Of a stretch of DNA of 48,318 bases, positions 38,110-45,483 are shown piece by piece. Each line of letters starts with the position of its first letter. Positions within the stretch are counted from its first letter, which is position 1. This DNA is from Vibrio sp. 10N.286.49.B3 (GTDB taxonomy: Bacteria; Pseudomonadota; Gammaproteobacteria; Enterobacterales; Vibrionaceae). The notes below the pieces were generated by a model. It was not told the DNA's origin. It searched no databases and saw only the letters and a list, made by a program, of their open reading frames with translations. A program made the translations under genes and the position numbers. The stretch covers positions 1 through 48,318 of the forward strand of contig NZ_MCUV01000037.1 in assembly GCF_002873395.1 (NCBI RefSeq). Reading direction: 5' to 3'.

Positions 38110-39114
38110 ATGAGCCTTCAACTTTCTAATGTTATTTTACATCAACTGCGTAAGAACGATCAGGATGAACTGAGCGTCCATTATCGCACAGAATCATTAC
38201 CAAATGATGCAGCAACTGAAAAATTAGTTGCTGAATTACATAGGGTTTTCAATTCCAAAGCAGGAAAGGGCTTTGGTTCATTTAAATCTGACAGCGATTT
38301 TCAACTTTGGTTGCAAGAATTGCGTCGTGGCGAACGTGATTTTTACGATTTTTCACAACAAAGTGGTTTGCGCCTAAAAGATGAGCTGTCAAAGTACCCA
38401 TTTGCGGAAGAAGGGACTCTGATCCTTGCTGAATATCAGTCTTTGGCGACCGATTATTTATTTATTGGCTTGCTCCCGTCATACGAAAGTTTAAAGGTGA
38501 CGGAAGGGTTAGAGATCAGTGCAACAGACTACTTAGATCTTGCCAAGATGGATATTGTTGCTCGCATTGATTTAACCAGCTATGAGACAGATAAAGAATC
38601 GAATCGCTACTTAACCTATATCAAAGGGCGAGTTGGGCGTAAAGTTGCCGATTTCTTTTTGGATTTTCTGCAAGCTGAAGTTGGACTCGATACGAAAAAG
38701 CAAAACCTTGTTTTAATGCAAGCTGTGGAAGATTTTGTTTCTGATTCAAAGTTAGAGAAAGAAGAAGCGGTCGGTTATAAAAAGCAAGTCTATGATTACT
38801 GTAATGAGCAGCTAAAAGCCGGTGAAGAAGTTGAGGTTCGTGAACTGTCTAACGAGCTATCTCCAAGCTCTGACGGGACCAGTTTCTTAGAGTACACGAA
38901 AGCACAAGGCTATGAATTAGAAGAAAGCTTCCCTGCTGATCGTACTACCATGCGTAAGCTGACTAAGTTTGTTGGTGCTGGTGGTGGCTTAAATGTTAGC
39001 TTTGATAGTCTATTATTAGGTGAGCGTGTTTTTTACGATCCAGAGACGGATACACTAACCATTAAAGGTACGCCACCTAACTTACGCGATCAGTTAACAC
39101 GTAATAACGACTGA
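38110..39114 (+). CDS. yejK: Nucleoid-associated protein YejK (NdpA)
   Basis: A 334-residue protein of the NdpA/YejK nucleoid-associated family, similar along its length to E. coli YejK (335 residues). Examples are the stretches VILHQLRKNDQDELSVHYR, SKAGKGFGSF, YLTYIKGRVGRKVADFFLDFL and the C-terminal VGAGGGLNVSFDSLLLGERVFYD. It is found with isolated nucleoids; its molecular role is poorly defined, and a link to topoisomerase IV inhibition has been reported for homologues. A perfect TATAAT (38060-38065) in the divergent gap is a likely -10. Confidence 0.93.
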   Translation: MSLQLSNVILHQLRKNDQDELSVHYRTESLPNDAATEKLVAELHRVFNSKAGKGFGSFKSDSDFQLWLQELRRGERDFYDFSQQSGLRLKDELSKYPFAEEGTLILAEYQSLATDYLFIGLLPSYESLKVTEGLEISATDYLDLAKMDIVARIDLTSYETDKESNRYLTYIKGRVGRKVADFFLDFLQAEVGLDTKKQNLVLMQAVEDFVSDSKLEKEEAVGYKKQVYDYCNEQLKAGEEVEVRELSNELSPSSDGTSFLEYTKAQGYELEESFPADRTTMRKLTKFVGAGGGLNVSFDSLLLGERVFYDPETDTLTIKGTPPNLRDQLTRNND

Positions 39115-39125
39115 TCCTTGACTCA

Positions 39126-39170
39126 AGCAAAGTGAAACAAGGATGGACACTTTGCTCTAGGTTCTATAAT
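39126..39170 (+). promoter_or_regulatory. Hairpin and promoter before the Hpt gene
   Basis: AGCAAAGTG and CACTTTGCT form a nine-bp inverted repeat without a T run. A perfect -10 TATAAT (39165-39170) follows; TGGACA (39144-39149) could be the -35, but the 15-base spacing is short. The hairpin may be an operator or a weak yejK terminator. Confidence 0.35.
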
Positions 39171-39202
39171 GACAATGCATTATTAATATATGGATGATAT
39201 TT

Positions 39203-40594
39203 ATGCGTAAAGGCTTGGCAAAGAAAACAGCAGTTAAAGGGCTTTGTGGGATAGCTGTTTTTTGGCTCTTCTGTAGCTTGTTATTGTTGATTTTAAGCCA
39301 AGCTTTATCTAGCAATTTAAGCAATATAAAAGCGCTAAGAGGAAGTGTTGTTGACTTCCGCAGTACGATTCACTTTACTCAACCCATTAGAACTTCACAG
39401 TTTGCGGTATTAAAAAATGATACTGAAAATATTCACTATTTACGCTATAAGCTAGAGCAAGATTTTCGCTCAACCCCTTTTCAGCCAGATATTCATCAAT
39501 TACTTTATCTCACCGAGTTATTTTTAGAAAACTCTAACCAGTTCATGTCGATAGAAGAGCAAGTCTCTGGTTTTATCTACCAACTAAAAAGTGCTCGTTT
39601 GGCAGACAATACTTCGCAACAAGCTCGACGACTTTATTATCAACTTGCAACTTGTGTATTTGAAACTTTATATACCCCAAGCTCGTCAAAGGTGGTGCAT
39701 TACCGAGAGTTTGACCGCATTTTAACCGCTTCTCAATCCTTAAATGACGATGATGCGATAGGGGTTCAAAAGCGCCTTGCAGAAGCTACGAGAGTATTAA
39801 GTGATTATGCGCAGGTCAACTACCTCGTTGAGCAGTTAGTTGATCATGATTTATATGCTGAAATTGCTAAAATAGATACTGAATTTGCCCGTTATCAACA
39901 ATATTACCTATGGATAGCTCTTGCTGTGAGTTTGCTTGCTTTAGCCAGTTCGTCGTTACTTGTTATTAAAATAACGAGGCTTGATGATTTAGCCGATGAT
40001 AAAGGCACTGTTACCATCAAGCAACAAAGTGGGAGCAAAGCGCAGCATCAGGTCGAACAAACAAATCGATCCGACAGCCAAAGTGGCAGCACTTTTAAAC
40101 CTGAAGCAGTAAGTTCAGTGATTGAAGAGTCTCAAGCTTTAACTGAGGACATTGAATTAACTCAATCAGTAGAAACGGCATTAAGCACGGAAGTAGTAGA
40201 GACGAGTAACACCAGTCAAGATAGTGTTGTTGAGGCAAGTAGCGACGCATTAAAAGCAACAATTTTAGATACCGACTATATGTTGGAAACTTTTGACAAT
40301 GATGCAGAAGCTGTCAACATGTTATTGGGTATTTTTATTCAAGATCATACAAATGATCATATTGCGTTACAACAGCAATTAGATGAGAAAGACGTTGAAA
40401 CAGCGCAACGCACTGCACATAGCTTAAAAGGAGTTTCGAGTACGTTAGGGGCTGAACAATTGAAGTTAACAGCTTCAGATATTGAAATAACACTGAAAAA
40501 TGGTCAGCCAGTGACAGCAGAGCAAATCTCGTGTTTAGCGGATGATTTAGCCAAGACAATGGATGCCGTGAAAGTGTATTTAGCAAAAAAGTAG
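39203..40594 (+). CDS. Membrane-bound orphan Hpt (histidine phosphotransfer) protein
   Basis: A 463-residue protein with two membrane helices (~14-37 and ~236-258) bracketing a ~200-residue helical periplasmic domain. A ~90-residue Ser/Thr/Gln/Glu-rich cytoplasmic linker leads to a C-terminal Hpt domain. The phospho-accepting His406 lies in the classic AHSLKGVSSTLGA. There is no histidine kinase or receiver domain. The architecture is that of a hybrid sensor kinase with the catalytic part missing, so it would accept phosphate from another kinase or pass it on while its outer domain senses something. The start at 39203 is chosen over an ATG nine bases earlier because GGATGA then lies at the right distance. 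Confidence 0.8.
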   Translation: MRKGLAKKTAVKGLCGIAVFWLFCSLLLLILSQALSSNLSNIKALRGSVVDFRSTIHFTQPIRTSQFAVLKNDTENIHYLRYKLEQDFRSTPFQPDIHQLLYLTELFLENSNQFMSIEEQVSGFIYQLKSARLADNTSQQARRLYYQLATCVFETLYTPSSSKVVHYREFDRILTASQSLNDDDAIGVQKRLAEATRVLSDYAQVNYLVEQLVDHDLYAEIAKIDTEFARYQQYYLWIALAVSLLALASSSLLVIKITRLDDLADDKGTVTIKQQSGSKAQHQVEQTNRSDSQSGSTFKPEAVSSVIEESQALTEDIELTQSVETALSTEVVETSNTSQDSVVEASSDALKATILDTDYMLETFDNDAEAVNMLLGIFIQDHTNDHIALQQQLDEKDVETAQRTAHSLKGVSSTLGAEQLKLTASDIEITLKNGQPVTAEQISCLADDLAKTMDAVKVYLAKK

Positions 40595-40644
40595 TAATTT
40601 TATAACAGTGACCAAATAGTTGAGTTGATTATCAGTAAATAAAG

Positions 40645-40671
40645 TAAAATGCCATCTCGCCATTTTATTTT
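40645..40671 (+). terminator. Weak terminator after the Hpt gene
   Basis: TAAAATG (40645-40651) pairs with CATTTTA (40661-40667), followed by TTTC. The AT-rich stem would be weak and the downstream lipoprotein gene could be co-transcribed. Confidence 0.4.
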
Positions 40672-40696
40672 CTAATTATTAACGAGGTCATTTGTT

Positions 40697-41896
40697 ATGC
40701 GTATTTGTTGCGCTCTACTTTTAGGGCTGTGTATAACGGTTCTTTCTGGTTGCTCATTACTTGAAGTTAAGATTGATAGCCAAACCACCCCCTTAACCCA
40801 GCAAGAGCTGAATACTCGCTTGATGACTCGTGAATATGCTCAACGTTTTTTTACTCAAATAGAGCAAACGGCTGACGATATTTCAAGTCAATATGCTACA
40901 AATGATCAATCGAATCAATCTTTAGTCTTGTTATGGAAGATTAATGCTGAAGAGGGGTTACAAAATGCAGCCTATCAAGCTTCACCAATGGCTGCGCTTA
41001 TTGATACATGGGTTTTTACTCGACAAATGGTTGATTATTTCTCGCAAGGTAAAGGAGAGCATTTATTTCTTGATGTGAATGTACCTCATCACTCTTTTGC
41101 TCAATCAGTTTCGGCTCAGTTGCTGATGGATATTGACCAACTAGCCAGTGCGTTACTATCAAAGTCGGTCTATCTTGAAACTCAACATTTTGTTCAGCAG
41201 TTTACCCAAGAGCATATCTTTACCGATATTACCTTCCATCGAACTCCTGCTTACCGAGCTTGGCTAAAATATCGTAATATAAATGAAGCAGATGTTGCTT
41301 CTTCGTTAGGTACAATGCCAGAGGCGATGGGTGATGTATCGGATAGATTAAGTCTAGTATCAGAACAAACACCAAAATTAATGACGTGGAAAGCACAATT
41401 AATTGCTCTCAATAGTACGGTTAGCGGTGAAGATTTGACTCGAACGATGCAAAGCTTTCGTGATAGTTCGGAGTTCTTCCAAGATTTTGTTGAAAATAAT
41501 CCTCAATATATGCAAGTTCTCGCTCAAAATATGGCGATAGAACTTCAGCCCTTACTAAATGATTTAGATATCAAAACCGATGATAAGATTGCAAAGTTAA
41601 CGATAGAGCGTGAGGCATTAGAAGTTATGGTTGCACGTGAACGCCAAGCATTAATTAACATGGTAGAGAAGGAGCGTTTAGCTATTGCTGATATCGTGAC
41701 TCAGCAGAGAACTGAGTTGGTTAACGATCTTGATCAAGCTTCACAAAATATGATTGCTTTGGCAGTCGATAAACTAATCCAACTCATTAAAAGCACGATT
41801 ATTTACTTTATTTTATTTATCTTAGTTATTTTCTTTGCCCCTTTAGGTTTAGGTTATGCATTAGGTAAACGAGCGAAAAAAGGTCAGGAATTGTAA
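40697..41896 (+). CDS. Lipoprotein-like protein with coiled coil and C-terminal membrane helix
   Basis: A 399-residue protein I cannot assign. The N-terminus is a lipoprotein signal (lipobox LSGC, Cys19, Ser at +2). A helical domain of ~270 residues follows, then a charged heptad region (~296-345, with repeated ER/EK pairs such as VARERQALINMVEKERLAI), then a hydrophobic helix (~364-388) and a basic tail (GKRAKKGQEL). Lipid anchor plus membrane helix would tie both ends to the inner membrane with most of the protein in the periplasm. If so, the outer-membrane sorting signal is overridden. It directly follows the membrane Hpt gene and may be its partner, but this is only positional. Confidence 0.7.
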   Translation: MRICCALLLGLCITVLSGCSLLEVKIDSQTTPLTQQELNTRLMTREYAQRFFTQIEQTADDISSQYATNDQSNQSLVLLWKINAEEGLQNAAYQASPMAALIDTWVFTRQMVDYFSQGKGEHLFLDVNVPHHSFAQSVSAQLLMDIDQLASALLSKSVYLETQHFVQQFTQEHIFTDITFHRTPAYRAWLKYRNINEADVASSLGTMPEAMGDVSDRLSLVSEQTPKLMTWKAQLIALNSTVSGEDLTRTMQSFRDSSEFFQDFVENNPQYMQVLAQNMAIELQPLLNDLDIKTDDKIAKLTIEREALEVMVARERQALINMVEKERLAIADIVTQQRTELVNDLDQASQNMIALAVDKLIQLIKSTIIYFILFILVIFFAPLGLGYALGKRAKKGQEL

Positions 41897-42085
41897 CGTT
41901 AAGACATTGGCATACATTTAGGGTGATTTTGAGAGTAAAAATGGAATATTTCATTGTGACAAATGACGATTTATCAAGGTAATGAAAAAAATAGCTATTT
42001 ATGCCAATTAATACTTGAGATTTTAGGCTGAAAAACTAACTATGGATAAATACATTTTTAGTGAATACATGGAGAGTGATTTGTG

Positions 42086-43201
42086 ATGAAAGTAGGTCTA
42101 GTTGGTTGGCGTGGCATGGTTGGCTCTGTTCTTATGCAACGTATGGTTGAAGAGAAAGATTTTGACCTAATTGAACCGGTATTTTTTAGCACTTCTCAAA
42201 TTGGCATTCCAGCGCCTAGCTTAGGCAAAGAAGCTGGTCTGTTGCAGGATGCATTTGATATTGATAGCTTAAAACAGCTTGATGCCATTATTACCTGCCA
42301 AGGTGGTGGTTATACGGAGAAAGTTTATCCGGCACTACGTCAAGCGGGTTGGAAAGGCTATTGGATTGATGCAGCTTCGACTTTGCGTATGGATGCTGAT
42401 TCTATTATTACTCTCGATCCTGTTAACTTGGCTCAAATTCAGCAAGGCATTCATTCAGGAACCAATACCTTTGTAGGCGGTAACTGTACAGTCAGCCTGA
42501 TGCTAATGGCATTAGGTGGTTTGTATGAGAAGGGTATGATTGAGTGGATGAGCGCAATGACCTATCAAGCTGCTTCAGGTGCTGGTGCGAAGAATATGCG
42601 CGAGCTGATCTCTCAAATGGGTGTGGTTAACGACAGTGTGAGTTCTGAGTTGGCTAATCCATCAAGCTCTATTTTAGATATTGATCGTAAAGTCGCAGAA
42701 ACGCTTCGCTCATCATCATTCCCTACCGATCAATTTGGTGTACCGCTAGCGGGATCATTAATTCCTTGGATTGATGTGAAACGTGAAAATGGTCAGAGTA
42801 AAGAAGAGTGGAAAGCTGGGGTTGAAGCGAACAAGATCCTTGGCTTAGATGGTGCTCCAATCCCTATCGATGGTACTTGTGTACGTATCGGTGCCATGCG
42901 CTGCCATGCGCAGGCGTTGACGATTAAACTTAAGCAAGATGTGCCAATGGATGAGATTGAAGAGATTATCGCAACGCACAATGAGTGGGTAAAGGTTATT
43001 CCTAATGAGCGTGATATTACTGCTCAAGAGCTAACACCAGCGAAAGTAACAGGCACAATGTCCGTTCCTGTTGGACGTTTGCGTAAAATGTCGATGGGTA
43101 ATGATTTCCTCAATGCCTTTACTGTTGGTGACCAACTGCTATGGGGTGCTGCGGAACCTCTACGTCGTACATTGCGTATTATCTTAGCTGAGAAAGCATA
43201 A
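42086..43201 (+). CDS. asd: Aspartate-semialdehyde dehydrogenase
   Basis: Asd reduces aspartyl phosphate to aspartate semialdehyde for lysine, diaminopimelate, methionine and threonine synthesis. The NADP fold [11 protein letters not shown], catalytic Cys134 in GGNCTVSL and the Gram-negative-type length (371 residues; E. coli 367) are clear. The in-frame GTG three bases earlier is less likely; GGAGAG lies nine bases before the ATG. The 189-base upstream gap shows no recognisable lysine riboswitch. Some vibrios carry two asd genes, so another copy may exist elsewhere. Confidence 0.96.
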   Translation: MKVGLVGWRGMVGSVLMQRMVEEKDFDLIEPVFFSTSQIGIPAPSLGKEAGLLQDAFDIDSLKQLDAIITCQGGGYTEKVYPALRQAGWKGYWIDAASTLRMDADSIITLDPVNLAQIQQGIHSGTNTFVGGNCTVSLMLMALGGLYEKGMIEWMSAMTYQAASGAGAKNMRELISQMGVVNDSVSSELANPSSSILDIDRKVAETLRSSSFPTDQFGVPLAGSLIPWIDVKRENGQSKEEWKAGVEANKILGLDGAPIPIDGTCVRIGAMRCHAQALTIKLKQDVPMDEIEEIIATHNEWVKVIPNERDITAQELTPAKVTGTMSVPVGRLRKMSMGNDFLNAFTVGDQLLWGAAEPLRRTLRIILAEKA

Positions 43202-43236
43202 TACACGCTTAATTAGCGACAACAAATGATGCAAAT

Positions 43237-43288
43237 AGAGCTGGTTCATTCACTTTCTTATTAGAAAGAGGTTGAACTGGCTCTTTTT
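43237..43288 (+). terminator. Terminator after asd
   Basis: AGAGCTGGTTCA (43237-43248) pairs with TGAACTGGCTCT (43273-43284) over 12 positions with two wobbles. An inner CTTTC/GAAAG hairpin sits in the loop, and a T run follows. Confidence 0.85.
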
Positions 43289-44132
43289 ATTTGTGCTCTT
43301 TTTCGACCACACGCTGATCTGGGTGGGCGAGTTCGCTGCCACAAAATTTGCAATACAACGCATCACTTTCATGACCTGCTTTTGAACAATTAGGGCATTT
43401 TACCAGTTGCTTATGCATGGTCATCTGCTGATTTAACTCTGAAGTAATGATCCCAGTGGGAACAGCGAGAATCGAGTAGCCTAATAGCATCGTTAGCGCT
43501 GCAATCCCTTGCCCTAGAGGAGTTTGTGGGGTGAGATCACCATAGCCAACCGTTGTAATCGTCACAATCGCCCAGTAAATGCTTTGCGGTATACTCGTGA
43601 AGCCATTATCAGGTCCTTCAATCACAAAGACTAATGATCCAAAGAGTAAAACAAGCACGCCAACATTAATAAAAAAGATAAATATTTTACGGCGAGATGA
43701 TAATAAAGAGCGTAATAATAAATTGGAATCTTGTAGGTAGCGAACGAGTTTCAATACTCTAAAGATCCGCATCACTCGTAATGCACGAATAATACCCATA
43801 TAAGAAGCAGCAGGAAAGAAGAAGGCGAGGTAGGTTGGCAGTATTGCGAGTAAATCGACAATGCCATAAAAACTTTTCACATAAGAGGTTGGTCTGGGTG
43901 AACAGTAAAGCCTTGCTAGGTATTCAATCGTAAATAATAGAGTAAAGCCGTATTCTAAATAGGTAAGCAATGATTGCCATTCAGCTTTTACACTAGGAAT
44001 CGAGTCAAGGGTTAGTACAATTAAAGAAGCAAGAATAGAAATGATTAAGGCAATATCAAAAATTCGCCCAGCTTTGGTGTGAGTGCCAAAAATAATGATA
44101 TAGAGGCGGTGTTTCAATGAGTCTTCAGTCAT
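43287..44132 (-). CDS. Kv-type potassium channel with a C-terminal zinc ribbon
   Basis: A six-helix voltage-gated-type ion channel of 281 residues. The S4 helix carries regularly spaced arginines (RALRVMRIFRVLKLVRYL, 116-133), and the pore has the potassium selectivity filter TTVGYGD (193-199). After S6 the cytoplasmic tail has a four-cysteine zinc ribbon (CPNC at 246-249 and CKFC at 261-264), then a short charged end. The start is uncertain: ATGs at 44138 and 44132 are close together, and AAG spacing favours 44132. The reverse-strand frame reaching 44177 begins with GTG. It is convergent with asd. Confidence 0.88.
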   Translation of the reverse strand: MTEDSLKHRLYIIIFGTHTKAGRIFDIALIISILASLIVLTLDSIPSVKAEWQSLLTYLEYGFTLLFTIEYLARLYCSPRPTSYVKSFYGIVDLLAILPTYLAFFFPAASYMGIIRALRVMRIFRVLKLVRYLQDSNLLLRSLLSSRRKIFIFFINVGVLVLLFGSLVFVIEGPDNGFTSIPQSIYWAIVTITTVGYGDLTPQTPLGQGIAALTMLLGYSILAVPTGIITSELNQQMTMHKQLVKCPNCSKAGHESDALYCKFCGSELAHPDQRVVEKEHK

Positions 44133-44195
44133 CGGCATGCTTAAAAATGGATTATGATGTGATTTTAACAAAACCACATCATATTAGTAACGTTA

Positions 44196-44837
44196 TTATC
44201 CAGCTAACCCAGGAAATAAGCTACGCAGACCACTGGCAATAAATTCAATACCTAAAGCGCCAAGGATCAGACCCATGATACGGGTGATGATGTTGATCCC
44301 TGTTTGACCAAGAAAACGAACAATCAAAGGTGCAGAGCGAAATAGCAGCCAGCCACATAATGCAAAAGCGACAATACTAATGATTATACCGACAGTATCT
44401 CCGATCGTTGGGTAACGAGAACCATAGACGATGGTTGAGCTGATTGCACCCGGTCCAGCCATTAAAGGCATAGCCAGTGGTACTACGCCGATTTGCTCTC
44501 GGCTGACATATTCAGATTTTTCTTGTTTGTTTTGTTTCACCTCACCTAATTTACCATTCATCATAGAAAATGCGATGCTTAGTAAAAGTAGCCCACCTGC
44601 GACTCTAAATGAATCAAGAGAGATGCTAAACATATCGAGTAGTATTTGTCCCATAAGTAAAGAGACGATCAAAATAACGGCAACGGCAAAGTTAGCTGTT
44701 GCTGCTGTTTTATTTTTGTCTTCTGGGGACATATTAGCCGTCAATGACACAAAAACAGGCATGATACCAATCGGGTTAACCGTTGCGACAAGCCCTAAAA
44801 AAAATTGTAGAAAGATAGTGATTTCAAATGTGTTCAT
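44196..44837 (-). CDS. ychE: MarC family inner-membrane protein YchE
   Basis: A 213-residue six-helix membrane protein of the MarC family, very similar to E. coli YchE (GLVATVNPIGIMPVF, GKLGEVKQNKQEKSE, IGVVPLAMPLMAGPGAISS, GINIITRIMGLILGALGIEFI). MarC proteins have no proven transport substrate. A frame extending 33 residues upstream is not supported; the ATG at 44837 matches the E. coli start. It is divergent from adhE, and the ychE-adhE pairing is also found in E. coli. Confidence 0.92.
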   Translation of the reverse strand: MNTFEITIFLQFFLGLVATVNPIGIMPVFVSLTANMSPEDKNKTAATANFAVAVILIVSLLMGQILLDMFSISLDSFRVAGGLLLLSIAFSMMNGKLGEVKQNKQEKSEYVSREQIGVVPLAMPLMAGPGAISSTIVYGSRYPTIGDTVGIIISIVAFALCGWLLFRSAPLIVRFLGQTGINIITRIMGLILGALGIEFIASGLRSLFPGLAG

Positions 44838-45483
44838 CGCAGACTTTATCCATTTTTGCTGAATTAATGAGTAGGAAATTAACCAACGTGCAATCGCCAT
44901 GGTATTTAGAGGCGTAATGTAAAACAGTTCTGTCAAAATCGCGAATGAAAAAAATTAACGAATAGAAGACGTTTAAGATAGAAAAACTAATTCAATATGC
45001 CAAATGTGATATTTTTGTATTATGTATTACAAATAAGCGTTGTAAGTTTGTTGTTTCAAAATGAATGTTATCTGGATCTCATTTTTTATATACAAGGCAG
45101 AATTTATAAAAAAATTGATGTACAAAACAATAATCAAGTAGCACGATTTTTCCGATGAACATGTAATTTTATGTCTGTAAGTGAAATTTATTTACAGTTT
45201 GTGTGATTTTCTTTGTATTTTGTGTTTTTTCTATATTTTTGTTTTTTTGTTTTTGTTGTTTATTTTCAGTGCTTTATGGTTTTTTGTGATTGATGGCTAC
45301 CTCTAAGTGGGTAATTTTTTTTTCATAACTGATCTGAGTCAATTTATTTCATACCTTGAAATATTATACTCACTATCGAAAGCTATTTAGTAAGAATCAC
45401 TATTTAGATAAGCTTCTGGGTATTTGAGCTTTGTAGTGGGTTTGTTAAAAAGTTTTTAATTTATTTATTTTAGGAGTTCCATT
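44838..45483. other. 646-bp AT-rich regulatory region between ychE and adhE
   Basis: No gene is apparent. The region is extremely AT-rich, with long T and A tracts (for example around 45205-45265 and 45309-45323), a composition that attracts H-NS-type proteins and bends DNA. A wider imperfect repeat TTGAT...ATCAA with 13 bases between lies near 45114-45136. The adhE promoter candidate is listed separately. Confidence 0.5.
45329..45370 (+). promoter_or_regulatory. Candidate FNR-activated promoter of adhE
   Basis: CTGAT-CTGA-GTCAA (45329-45342) matches 8 of 10 FNR positions (TTGAT-N4-ATCAA). TATACT (45365-45370) is a good -10, and transcription from about 45377 puts the FNR centre near -41.5, the class II activator position. 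No proper -35 is present, as is usual for such promoters. adhE is an anaerobic gene, which fits. Confidence 0.45.

Noticed and set aside
41897..42085. Lysine riboswitch before asd
   Set aside because: The gap is short and shows none of the conserved junction or loop sequences; it is plain AT-rich DNA.
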